DNA of 14,142 nt from Bacteroidota bacterium (GCA_029268165.1 JAJUGM010000035.1:1-14142); one strand, 5' to 3'; counted from the stretch's first letter, positions 1 to 7,418 are shown. Notes: a model not told the origin generated them from the sequence alone. Program-made: numbers and translations.

Positions 1-65
1 AAGCCCTGCAAAAGGAACAGGAAATATTGAAAATCGTGGAAAGTAAAATCATTGCTCCTCATTAA
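1..65 (+). CDS. C-terminal tail of an unidentified protein (partial)
   Basis: One frame stays open from the window edge to a TAA at 63-65. It encodes a 20-residue charged, probably helical tail ending KIIAPH. The other two plus-strand frames stop within the first 50 bases. The gene begins outside the window, so neither family nor function can be given. A strong hairpin about 65 bases downstream (131-170) would fit a transcript end, which mildly supports a real gene ending here. The short length means this could be a chance open frame. Confidence 0.3.
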   Translation, partial: ALQKEQEILKIVESKIIAPH

Positions 66-378
66 TTCCACAGAGAACCAAAAGTTTTGTAAATTGTTGC
101 CGCCTTTTGATTATTAAGCAATTGTGATAAACCCAAATACGATGAATTAACAAATTCATCATACTTGGGTAAAGATTAGAAACAGCTGTTTTATAGTTGT
201 TGGAGAAAAAGCCACTTCACCAGCTTAGGTAACCTGAAAAAGGCTGATGAAAAAAAACAATAACTACATTCCTGAATTTCAAAGCTTTATGTTGTAAATT
301 TGTCATTAGAATTTTGAAATAAAAAAAGAGTTTTTAAATTTATATAATTGATAACTAAAAACATACATTAAGGCATTT
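66..378. other. Intergenic region with hairpins, no gene seen
   Basis: About 310 AT-rich bases separate the upstream gene tail from the hydrolase-like fragment. I see no protein-like frame on either strand. The region holds the strong hairpin repeat at 131-170 and a perfect 12-base palindrome AAACAGCTGTTT at 180-191. It also holds an imperfect hairpin near 215-250, where TCACCAGC pairs with GCTGATGA with one mismatch. The missing 5' part of the downstream hydrolase-like gene is not recognisable here. Confidence 0.5.
131..170 (+). repeat. Dispersed hairpin repeat, copy A
   Basis: This is a near-perfect inverted repeat: 18-base arms (131-148 and 153-170) around a 4-base loop AACA, with only two A-C mismatches. 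The left 30 bases match a second copy at 6774-6803 at 28 of 30 positions. The right arm matches 13608-13623 at 15 of 16 positions. Being intergenic, symmetrical and repeated, it may act as a transcript-end hairpin or be a small non-autonomous element. There is no T-run after the stem, so a classical intrinsic terminator is not shown. Confidence 0.8.
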
Positions 379-669
379 TTGTTGTTGAAAGAAGGCGGAA
401 AAATCACCATGATTATAAAACCCTGTGAAGAGCAATGGGTTACGGTAACAAAAACCGTGAGCGTAATTGTTGAAGAGCCAAGTGACGGGCTGCTGCCTTT
501 ATCAACCCAGATGGCGCTGCCCGGATGCCTTAAAAAAGTTGAACTGCTGCACATGAACCATTAGGAGGTGACAAAAGATGATTATGCAAGAGAGGAATTA
601 AGAAAAGTATTTGAAGGTACTTATTTTACTACTACAGATCGAGAATTTTTCCGTTTAAACAAAAGATAA
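379..669 (+). pseudogene. Truncated alpha/beta-hydrolase-like C-terminal fragment with in-frame TAG
   Basis: Translated in one frame, 379-669 gives a protein-like stretch of about 96 codons interrupted once, by TAG at 562-564. Before the stop are EEPSDGLLPLSTQMALPG and HMNH. This spacing resembles the acid-loop (SDG.xP) and catalytic-histidine (xNH) ends of lipase-like alpha/beta hydrolases. After the stop the same frame continues with TKDDYAREELRKVFEGTY and ends at TAA 667-669, one base before the ATG of the next gene. The nucleophile-elbow half (G-x-S-x-G) is absent and stops close the frame at 349-354, so the gene is 5'-truncated. The start given is the first TTG; ATG 409 is an alternative. 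GC is about 50% before the TAG and about 30% after it. The hydrolase assignment rests on motif resemblance only. Confidence 0.5.
563..571 (+). promoter_or_regulatory. Full Shine-Dalgarno-like sequence
   Basis: AGGAGGTGA is complementary to the conserved 3' end of 16S rRNA and lies 9 bases from AGGAGG to an ATG at 578. The frame from that ATG encodes only seven residues (MIMQERN) before TAA at 599-601. Such a strong site is unusual here: the other genes in the window lack one, as expected for Bacteroidota. It may be chance, or a relic of a lost start. Its first two bases belong to the TAG that interrupts the hydrolase-like frame. Confidence 0.3.
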
Positions 670-670
670 A

Positions 671-1957
671 ATGAGATTCTTTGTTGTTTTACTGTTGATT
701 ATTATTACAGCTTGCTGCGAGAAAGAAGAGTCTTCAGTTAAAAAAGATGAAAATGGCGTTATCATTGGCCTTCCATGGTTATGGAGAACTAAATTGTCAG
801 TAAATTCTACCATTGGTGTATTTTTAGATGGGCCTGTTTATTATAATGGAGTTGTACTTTTAGGTTCTGTTGATGAAAATGATTTAGCTTACTTTACAGG
901 ACTTGATATAGAAACCGGCAAAATAATATGGAAGCAGAATTATATATATCAAACAGATTTTTTTGGATTTACAAGTCCTTATATTAAAGAAAACAAAATC
1001 ATATGTATAGATGGTTTTAATCTATTTCAGATCAATATGACCGACGGGAATTATCTTTGGAAAGAAAGAATTAATGTATCTTACGCTGCCCAATGGCTCT
1101 CGGGCATAGACAGTCTGTTTTTTGTAATAGTGGTTGAGTCATATCCTGGAAAAGGTTATCCGGTAGAATCAGGCTATTATGGAAATATTGAAAACGGAAA
1201 TATTCAATTGTTTTTAATTCCCGATATGGGTGAACTTCCTGAACCTGACATGAACCGTGTGAATATATCCATTGGAGGTTTCCGATTCCTGAAGCCATTT
1301 TATGATGAACAAACCGATGATATTATGTTGCTATGTTATTATGAAAAACAATATTATTTATATGGATGTGAAGATCAGATTAGTAAGTCATACGTAGGGC
1401 TATAGAATTTTACGAAAAGGGAATGGGTTTATGAACGGGTAGAGCTTGGCGACTATAATTTTCTTGAGGGATTTACACCTACCATAGCGGGAGATTATTT
1501 TTATCACACTTTATCAGGTGGCGTTACAGAATGCCGCAATATTAACGATGGAAAAATTGTTTGGCGTAATGAAGACTCTTTTGGGCAATATTCTGTTTCA
1601 GGTTTTATAATTGTAGGCGATAAAATGATAGTGATGGACGATGGCAGGAGAAAATTAGTTGCTTTTAACACGGCCACCGGAAATAAGCTATGGGAAGAAA
1701 CTTCGGCCGGAACAAACAGTTACCTGAGCGAGCTCAACGGTGTTGTATATTACGGCAGCAGTGGCGATGGCCGCATTCATGCCGTAGATATTGAAACCGG
1801 AAAACACCTCTGGAGGTTAAAATCGTATGATTCGTATAAAGATGAAAGATATTTTTATATGAAGCAATGTATTGTGGTTCCGGGTGAAAACGGTAAGAAA
1901 GGCAGGGTTATTGTGAGCTCATACAGCCATGGCTATTGTTTTGAAGCGGCAAAGTAA
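671..1957 (+). pseudogene. PQQ-repeat beta-propeller lipoprotein, interrupted by one TAG
   Basis: The frame from ATG 671 runs 244 codons to TAG 1403-1405, then stays open in the same frame to TAA 1955-1957. The restored protein has 428 positions with one amber at codon 245. The N-terminus is a lipoprotein signal (hydrophobic residues 5-12, lipobox ITAC with Cys15), so the product would be membrane-anchored outside the cytoplasm. PQQ-like blade motifs recur on both sides of the stop: GLDIETGKIIWK, INMTDGNYLWKE, NINDGKIVWR, AFNTATGNKLWEE and AVDIETGKHLW. This argues that the two halves were one beta-propeller, of the broad BamB/PQQ-like class without a defined ligand. ATG 671 follows the preceding stop by one base, suggesting an operon with the hydrolase-like fragment. 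GC rises from about 30% before ~1600 to nearly 50% after it. A nonsense mutation is the simplest reading; sequencing error or readthrough remain possible. Confidence 0.75.
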
Positions 1958-2012
1958 TAATCATTGTAAGGCTTTCCATGGACATAGATTTGTCATTGCA
2001 AAGCATTGATAT

Positions 2013-3278
2013 TCAATTATGATTAACAAGGTCTCCATTTGCTGTCCGTTTGCCGTTTTTCCAGACAATCTCAGGCAGAAGACTTCCCTGGTAATAGAGT
2101 ATATCTCTGAAATCGGAACATGGAAAAGCAATAAAATCGGCTTTCATACCGGTTTTTAATATTCCCCTGTCAGACAGGTTTAGTGCATGTGCAGCCCTGA
2201 ATGTTATACCGGCAAATATTTCAGCCGTGTTCAGCTTTTCATATATTCCAAGAATACTTGCTTCAGCAAGCAGGTTCCCCATGGGAGCCGAACCCGGATT
2301 CCAGTCTGATGCAATGGCCAGTGATGCGCCTGCATAGAGCAATTTGCGTGCAGGTGCAAATTTTATACCCAATCCGAGTGAAGAGCCAGGCAGGACGACC
2401 GCCACTGTTTTGCTCCCGGCTAACAGCTTTATACTTTCTTCAGAAATTACTTCAAGGTGGTCGGCACTCAGTGTACGGGCTTCCAGTGCAGCCTTTATCC
2501 CACCTGGTTCAAACTGGTCAACATGTGCAGTAATTTCAAACCCAAGCTTTTTGGCCTGCTTCAAAAAGTGCTGTGATTCTTCAGGCTTAAATGCTCTCTT
2601 ATCTATATAAATATCAACGCGCCGGCTGAGATTCTTCTTTTTAACTTCGGGAAGGAGCTTGTGCAACAACCCTTTCAAATAGTCATCTGTTGTTCCGCTA
2701 AAATCAGGAGGTTTAATATGTGCTGCCAGGCAGGTAGGTATCAGCTCAGCATCAGTTGCTTCCGCAGCTTTACGGATAGATTCAAGCATTTTTATTTCAT
2801 TATCATAATCGAGCCCATATCCGCTTTTAACCTCAATCGTTGTGACACCATGGTGAAGCAACTGGTTTGCCCTTAAAGCGGTTAATTCGGCAAGAGTATC
2901 TACAGGCATTTCACGTGTACATTTAACGGTGTGCCAGATACCTCCTCCATGACCGGCTATTTCCTGATATGTCATGCCCTGAAGCCTCATGGCATAATCG
3001 TTAGCCCGCGAGCCTGCCCAGCATATATGAGTGTGGACATCAACAAATCCGGGCATTAACACATAAGATGAGTCAATTTCTTCAAATGACTCAATGGAAT
3101 TATAATAAGCGACCAGTAAGTCTTTAAATTTTCCCGTTTCGCGAATAATATTACCCTCAACAAGAATGCCTCCGTCATTAATCACCTCAAGCTGGTTATC
3201 TTGCAAAGGGCCTTTAAAAGTAAACCCGTCAAGAGTCAGCAGTTGTTTAAAGGGGCCTATGAGCTTGAGTTCGTTCAT
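2013..3278 (-). CDS. hutI: Imidazolonepropionase
   Basis: HutI hydrolyses 4-imidazolone-5-propionate to N-formimino-L-glutamate, the third step of histidine breakdown, in the cytoplasm. The 421-residue product has the usual length for the family. It shows the metal-dependent amidohydrolase pattern: GFVDVHTH (His82, His84), AAHIKPPDF (His187), TAHVDQF (His252) and ASDWNPGS (Asp325). These correspond to the metal ligands and substrate-side residues known in HutI. The stretch TTIEVKSGYGLD is also characteristic. The start is ATG 3276-3278; there is no Shine-Dalgarno sequence, as for most genes here. It lies 65 bases downstream of hutU on the same strand and is the last gene of the hut operon. 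It converges with the PQQ pseudogene, leaving 55 bases between them, in which I see no clear terminator. Confidence 0.96.
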   Translation of the reverse strand: MNELKLIGPFKQLLTLDGFTFKGPLQDNQLEVINDGGILVEGNIIRETGKFKDLLVAYYNSIESFEEIDSSYVLMPGFVDVHTHICWAGSRANDYAMRLQGMTYQEIAGHGGGIWHTVKCTREMPVDTLAELTALRANQLLHHGVTTIEVKSGYGLDYDNEIKMLESIRKAAEATDAELIPTCLAAHIKPPDFSGTTDDYLKGLLHKLLPEVKKKNLSRRVDIYIDKRAFKPEESQHFLKQAKKLGFEITAHVDQFEPGGIKAALEARTLSADHLEVISEESIKLLAGSKTVAVVLPGSSLGLGIKFAPARKLLYAGASLAIASDWNPGSAPMGNLLAEASILGIYEKLNTAEIFAGITFRAAHALNLSDRGILKTGMKADFIAFPCSDFRDILYYQGSLLPEIVWKNGKRTANGDLVNHN

Positions 3279-3343
3279 ACAACATTTTTGATATTACATT
3301 TTATTGTCATGGAAACAGGACAAAAATTAATAATTATTTTTAA

Positions 3344-5014
3344 TTACAGGTTGAATTTTGCTTTGTTGTCAATGGCTTTTTTGTAACCTGCGTCTGCGTG
3401 CCTGAAAATGCCGGTGGCAGGGTCATTAAACAATACTCTTTTCAGGCATTGTTCAGCTCTGTCAGTTCCGTCGGCCACGACTACCATTCCGGCATGCTGT
3501 GAATAACCAATGCCTACCCCGCCGCCATGGTGAAACGAAACCCATGTAGCGCCGGCAGCTGTGTTAGCCATAAGATTGAGCAATGGCCAGTCGGATATAG
3601 CATCACTTCCGTCTGCCATAGCCTCGGTTTCGCGGTTGGGCGATGCTACCGAACCACAGTCGAGATGGTCACGGCCTATTACAATGGGCGCTTTTACCTT
3701 CCCTTTTTTTACAAGGTCATTGAAAATAATCCCGGCTTTTTCTCTTTCACCCATTCCCAGCCAGCAAATCCGCGCCGGCAGTCCCTGAAACGTTACTTTC
3801 TGTTGTGCTTCATTAATCCATTTTTTCAAATGGCTGTTATCAGGAAATGCTTCAACAACTGCTTCGTCGGTAGCGAAAATATCTTCAGGGTCTCCTGACA
3901 GAGCTACCCACCTGAAAGGTCCCTTGCCTTCGCAAAAAAGCGGTCTGATAAATTCGGGGATAAATCCGTCATATTCAAAAGCTCTTGATTCCCCACCCTG
4001 GCGGGCAAATTCACGCAGATTGTTTCCGTAGTCAAAAACAATACTTCCCCGTTGCTTCATTTCAAGCATATATTTTACATGCCGGGCCATACTGGACAGA
4101 GACAGGGTCTTATACCTATCGGGGTCGGTTTTTCGCAGATGAATTGCCTCATCAGGCGATATTCCTGCCGGGACATATCCGTTAAGGGGGTCGTGGGCCG
4201 ATGTCTGGTCAGTAAGCACATCGGGGATGATGCCGTCGTTCAGCAATTTTTCAAGGATATCACCGATGTTGCCCACAAGTCCCACTGAAAGGGCATTGCC
4301 ATCCTCTCTGGCTTTCAGGACAATGGATTTAGCCTCATCATAGCTATAGGTTAGTTTGTCAATATAGCGGGTTGAGAGCCTTTTTCTGATTCTTTCTGCA
4401 TCAACATCAACGCCCAGAAATGTATATCCGGCCATGGTTGCTGCCAGAGGTTGTGCCCCACCCATTCCTCCCAATCCGCCTGAAACAAGCAGCTTGTGTT
4501 TTGTATTGCCGTTAAAATATTTTCTTCCGCACTCGGCAAAAGTTTCATAAGTACCTTGCAGAATTCCCTGCGTGCCTATATAAATCCAGCTACCGGCTGT
4601 CATTTGCCCATACATAATCAGCCCGCGTTGCTTCAGTAATTCAAAATGCTGCCAGTTAGCCCATGCAGGAACCAGGTTACTGTTGGCAATTAATACACGT
4701 GGTGCTTCGGGGTGCGAACGGACAACACCCACAGCTTTACCCGACTGTATGAGCAGGCTGTGTTGCTCATCAAGTGTAAGCAGTTGCCTGATTATTTCTT
4801 TCACTGCTTCCGGGTTACGGGCAGCCTGTCCCGTTCCTCCATAAACAATTAATTCACAGGGGTTTTCGGCCACTTCTGCGTTAAGATTGTTAAGCAACAT
4901 TCGCAAAGGTGCTTCGGTCTGCCAGCTCCGGGCATGTAAACCGGTTCCGGTGGGCGACTGATAATGCGGATGCAAGGCATATTTTTTAATAAATTCCGAA
5001 AAGTTCATGATCAT
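3344..5014 (-). CDS. hutU: Urocanate hydratase (urocanase)
   Basis: HutU adds water to urocanate to give 4-imidazolone-5-propionate, using tightly bound NAD+ as an electrophile. The 556-residue length matches the family. Visible hallmarks are YGGTGQAARN near residue 58, the glycine-rich SGGLGGMGGAQPLAATMAG (178-196), TDQTSAHDPLNGYVP, the urocanase signature FQGLPARICWLG (409-420), and GRDHLDCGSVASPNRE. Cys417 in the signature corresponds by position to the essential Cys410 of the Pseudomonas putida enzyme. Two ATG codons are possible, 5012-5014 and 5006-5008; both lie inside the end of hutH, giving an overlap of 29 or 23 bases and implying translational coupling. It is the middle gene of hutH-hutU-hutI. 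No frameshift or missing key residue is seen. Confidence 0.98.
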   Translation of the reverse strand: MIMNFSEFIKKYALHPHYQSPTGTGLHARSWQTEAPLRMLLNNLNAEVAENPCELIVYGGTGQAARNPEAVKEIIRQLLTLDEQHSLLIQSGKAVGVVRSHPEAPRVLIANSNLVPAWANWQHFELLKQRGLIMYGQMTAGSWIYIGTQGILQGTYETFAECGRKYFNGNTKHKLLVSGGLGGMGGAQPLAATMAGYTFLGVDVDAERIRKRLSTRYIDKLTYSYDEAKSIVLKAREDGNALSVGLVGNIGDILEKLLNDGIIPDVLTDQTSAHDPLNGYVPAGISPDEAIHLRKTDPDRYKTLSLSSMARHVKYMLEMKQRGSIVFDYGNNLREFARQGGESRAFEYDGFIPEFIRPLFCEGKGPFRWVALSGDPEDIFATDEAVVEAFPDNSHLKKWINEAQQKVTFQGLPARICWLGMGEREKAGIIFNDLVKKGKVKAPIVIGRDHLDCGSVASPNRETEAMADGSDAISDWPLLNLMANTAAGATWVSFHHGGGVGIGYSQHAGMVVVADGTDRAEQCLKRVLFNDPATGIFRHADAGYKKAIDNKAKFNL

Positions 5015-6554
5015 GGTTTTTAAAATCCAGTCCTTTTTCCATAGCCATGGCCGATGTGAGTCGGGTCAGTTCTTTTTGTTTAACAATATCAATGGCTTTA
5101 TTAATATAATCAGCCAAAAAAACATCTTTATCAATATGGGGAATAAATGACCTTACATGCTGGTGACAGGCTTCAACAAGAGGGCCTGATTTTAAAGGCT
5201 TTCTGAAATCATATCCCTGAGCAGCACAGAATAATTCGATACCAAGTATTTTTTCAACATTTCCGGCTATCTGCAATGCTTTCCTTGCGCTTATCGAGCC
5301 CATACTTACATGGTCTTCCTGCCCCAGAGATGTAGGAATACTGTCAACACTGGCCGGGAAGCAAAGGCTTTTGTTTTCGCTAACCAGCGCGGCCGTGGTG
5401 TACTGAGGTATCATAAATCCCGAATTGAGGCCTGTATCTTTCATCAACAGCTTCGGAAGGCCTTCGATGGTATCCATCAGCGATAAATAAATCCGGCGGT
5501 CGGATATATTACCCAATTCAGCAGCCGCCATAGCAGCATAATCAACAGGCAAAGCAAGCGGCTGTCCATGAAAATTGCCACCGCTCAGCGTTTTATCTTT
5601 GCTAAATACCAGCGGATTATCCGTAACTGCATTTATTTCAGTATTTAACATCTCTTTAAGATGAAGGAATGCATTACGTGATGCGCCATGTACCTGAGGG
5701 ATACAGCGCAGTGAATAGGGATCCTGCACCCGGCTGCAATTGCGGTGTGATTCCACAATTTCTGAATTGCCAATAAGCGTGCACATTCTCGATGCCACAT
5801 AGATACTGCCCTGATATGGCCTCAGGTTATGAATGTCTGCATGGAATGTTTTCACCGACCCGAGCATGGCCTCAAGGTTAATTGCTGCAATGATATCAGC
5901 ATGATCAAGACAATTCTGGAAAATATCCAGAAATTTAACAGCGGTTGCAGCCATAAATTGTGTTCCGTTTATAAGCGCCAGCCCTTCTTTCGGCCCAAGT
6001 TCAAGAGGGTGCATTGAAAATTGCTGCAGAATCTCGCCGGCAGGTTCAATTGCTGACTTAAAATAAACCTTTCCTAAACCAATCAAAGGAAGGAATAAAT
6101 GGGCCAAAGGTGCCAGGTCGCCTGATGCGCCAACCGACCCTTGTGACGGGACAAGCGGTATGATATTATTATCAATATGCCAAAGAATCCGGTCTATCGT
6201 ATTTTCAGAAATACCGGAAAAACCAAAAGCAAGAGAATGAATTTTAAGAATAAGCATTAGTTTGCATATCTCTGGTGAAACAGGTTCACCAACGCCTACA
6301 CTGTGACTGAGAAGCAGATTATATTGCAGTTTGCGCGTATCTTCTTCAGAGATAACGGTAGTACAAAGTGGTCCAAACCCGGTATTAATGCCATACACTA
6401 CTTTGCCTTCATGGATAATATCTTCTATAATCTTCCTGTTATAACGAATTTTTTCTCGTGCTGATGCATCAACAATTCCTTTTCTGAAACCTCTGACCAG
6501 ATCAAGAGCAATACCTGGCGTAAGCCGGTCAATTCCAAAACGGAACGGAAGCAT
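4986..6554 (-). CDS. hutH: Histidine ammonia-lyase
   Basis: HutH removes ammonia from L-histidine to form urocanate, the first step of the pathway. The self-cyclising Ala-Ser-Gly that forms the MIO prosthetic group is present in GSVGASGDLAPLAH (Ala143-Ser144-Gly145). The catalytic tyrosine lies in YGINTGFG (Tyr54). Other family marks include EGLALINGTQ, GGNFHGQPLALP and SLGQEDHVSMG. At 522 residues it is slightly longer than the usual ~510, with a short C-terminal extension that carries the overlap with hutU. The ATG at 6552-6554 gives the normal N-terminus before the conserved YGINTGFG block. It is the first gene of the operon and so carries the main promoter. The leader holds a palindrome and a long inverted repeat, which are candidate control sites. 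Confidence 0.98.
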   Translation of the reverse strand: MLPFRFGIDRLTPGIALDLVRGFRKGIVDASAREKIRYNRKIIEDIIHEGKVVYGINTGFGPLCTTVISEEDTRKLQYNLLLSHSVGVGEPVSPEICKLMLILKIHSLAFGFSGISENTIDRILWHIDNNIIPLVPSQGSVGASGDLAPLAHLFLPLIGLGKVYFKSAIEPAGEILQQFSMHPLELGPKEGLALINGTQFMAATAVKFLDIFQNCLDHADIIAAINLEAMLGSVKTFHADIHNLRPYQGSIYVASRMCTLIGNSEIVESHRNCSRVQDPYSLRCIPQVHGASRNAFLHLKEMLNTEINAVTDNPLVFSKDKTLSGGNFHGQPLALPVDYAAMAAAELGNISDRRIYLSLMDTIEGLPKLLMKDTGLNSGFMIPQYTTAALVSENKSLCFPASVDSIPTSLGQEDHVSMGSISARKALQIAGNVEKILGIELFCAAQGYDFRKPLKSGPLVEACHQHVRSFIPHIDKDVFLADYINKAIDIVKQKELTRLTSAMAMEKGLDFKNHDHELFGIY

Positions 6555-6568
6555 AAAAGTGTTGTTAT

Positions 6569-6583
6569 CCTTAATAATTAAGG
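6569..6583. promoter_or_regulatory. Palindrome directly upstream of hutH
   Basis: CCTTAATAATTAAGG is a perfect palindrome with 7-base arms around one central base, ending 15 bases before the hutH ATG. Its symmetry and position between the candidate promoter and the start codon fit an operator for a dimeric repressor, or a small leader hairpin. No HutC-like or other regulator gene is in the window to match it to. Confidence 0.35.
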
Positions 6584-6584
6584 T

Positions 6585-6619
6585 AAGTTATTCTATTTTT
6601 ATTAAAAAGAGAATAACTT
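6585..6619. promoter_or_regulatory. Long inverted repeat in the hutH leader
   Basis: AAGTTATTCT (6585-6594) and AGAATAACTT (6610-6619) are perfect inverted arms. After one A-G mismatch the stem continues with five more A-T pairs (6596-6600 with 6604-6608) around a 3-base loop. This 16-step AT-rich structure lies 31-65 bases before the hutH start. It could be an operator or an mRNA leader hairpin. An incoming terminator is less likely, since the nearest upstream gene on this strand is about 1 kb away or further. Confidence 0.4.
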
Positions 6620-6627
6620 TTATCATA

Positions 6628-6657
6628 ATTATGCATTTCACGGAATCTTTGTGTCAA
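6628..6657 (-). promoter_or_regulatory. Candidate hutH promoter
   Basis: On the minus strand TTGACA (6652-6657) and CATAAT (6628-6633) are separated by 18 bases, a sigma70-like arrangement. Transcription would start near 6620, at the edge of the inverted repeat. It does not match the TAnnTTTG form preferred by the Bacteroidota housekeeping sigma factor, so confidence is low. Confidence 0.25.
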
Positions 6658-6773
6658 TCAATTTTAAGCCTCTAAACTTCAAAAACGAAAAGGTAACACA
6701 AATCTTAATTAATTATCATCGTTTCCTGATGCTGGTTTAAGAAAAATCATGGCTTTCATTTTTACTTTATTAA

Positions 6774-6818
6774 ACCCAACTACGATGAATTTACAAATTC
6801 ATCCGGGCGATTAAAAAT
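6774..6818 (+). repeat. Dispersed repeat, copy B
   Basis: The first 30 bases match copy A (131-160) at 28 of 30 positions. The core GATGAATT-TACA-AATTCATC (6784-6803) is a perfect 8-base-arm hairpin. Unlike copy A, the right flank continues as CGGGCGATTAAAAAT, which is shared with copies C and D. CTACGA (6780-6785) can also pair with TCGTAG (6824-6829), giving an alternative larger fold. Confidence 0.75.
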
Positions 6819-6857
6819 TATTGTCGTAGGAGTTTTGACAAATAGGAGTGAATATTG

Positions 6858-6874
6858 ATGGGGCTTAGCCCCAT
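6858..6874 (+). repeat. Short GC-rich hairpin
   Basis: ATGGGGC and GCCCCAT form a perfect 7-base stem with a TTA loop. It stands out in an AT-rich region. It lies 40 bases beyond repeat copy B and may be part of the same or a nested element. No T-run follows, so a terminator is not supported. Confidence 0.5.
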
Positions 6875-7223
6875 GCCCTACATCTATTTTTGTCTTGACA
6901 CAAAAAAGTCAAGGCTCAGGCAGTTTTCCCTAAAAACTACGGTTCGCCGGGCATGCGCAATACAACAGATAGCAAGGTTGGTGGTTGTTATTAACCAGTT
7001 GCTTTTAGTGGCATTTACCTTGCTATTTACTCAGACTATATTGCTTGCATACGGATTTCTGAATGGATTGCTGGTTACGATACACCTTTTTAAACTAAAA
7101 AATCATTTCAGTATGGCCCGGTCTGCGCCTGGTTTTAAGCCCGGATTAGTCATTAGTAGAATGCGAACTAATGACTTCCCAGATCATAGATTAATAAATT
7201 CTTATGCAATAAAGCATTTGTAA
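6858..7223 (+). other. Doubtful open frame inside the repeat region
   Basis: A frame of about 120 codons begins at ATG 6858 (or TTG 6855) after AGGAG at 6844-6848. Its first codons coincide with the GC-rich hairpin, and its last ~80 bases coincide with a duplicated non-coding unit. Residues about 45-78 are hydrophobic and could form a membrane segment; the rest is basic with no recognisable motif. The start of the translation (around CLDTKKSRLRQFSLK) resembles spurious products I associate with dispersed Bacteroidota repeats; that is memory, not a search result. I think it is more likely non-coding. Confidence 0.25.
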
Positions 7224-7268
7224 TCAATTCAAAATGTATTGGAATTGAAACCATCACTGCATCGGGGT
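7144..7268 (+). repeat. Diverged direct repeat unit, first copy
   Basis: This stretch aligns with 7438-7558. Shared anchors are GATTAGT-ATTAG at the left, GACTTCCC near the middle, the AATGTATTGGAAT block (7232-7244 here) and ATCGGGGT at the right end. Both copies have similar spacing between anchors. The copies are clearly diverged elsewhere, so this is an old duplication. CAATTC/GAATTG forms a small inverted repeat around the AATGTATTG block. Confidence 0.55.
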
Positions 7269-7390
7269 TTTAAAGAAAAACTGCTTAGGCCATGTTGCTT
7301 TGCGGAACGTCTGCGGCTGATTTAGCTCATTGTATAAATAGGAAAAATAGACTAAAGGCTTTAACAGCATTAAATACACATATCAAGAAT

Positions 7391-7418
7391 AAACAAATAC
7401 ATCCAGGCGAATAAAAAT
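7391..7418 (+). repeat. Dispersed repeat, copy C
   Basis: ACAAATACATCCAGGCGAAT plus the following AAAAAT differs from the corresponding part of copy B (6793-6818) at three of 26 positions. On the opposite strand it matches copy D (13580 onward) almost exactly apart from one gap and two substitutions. The left half (TACGATGAAT part) is degenerate. Confidence 0.65.

Noticed and set aside
306..554. Minus-strand open frame opposite the hydrolase-like fragment
   Set aside because: It lies antisense to the more protein-like plus-strand frame, has no motif, and its sequence is low in complexity at the C-terminus.
379..1957. Genome-wide reassignment of TAG to an amino acid
   Set aside because: nadE appears to end naturally at TAG 13771-13773, just after the conserved GRRMPLVAKY end, and only two other in-frame TAGs are seen. 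Nonsense mutation is simpler.
3527..4288. Plus-strand open frames across hutU
   Set aside because: They are antisense shadows of a strongly conserved enzyme gene and contain no recognisable domain.
6840..7140. Insertion sequence
   Set aside because: There is no transposase motif, no clear terminal inverted repeats and no target duplication that I can define.
7310..7345. tRNA-like GATTTAGCTCA stretch
   Set aside because: Only the D-arm-like word is present; no matching acceptor, anticodon or T-arm stems can be laid out around it.
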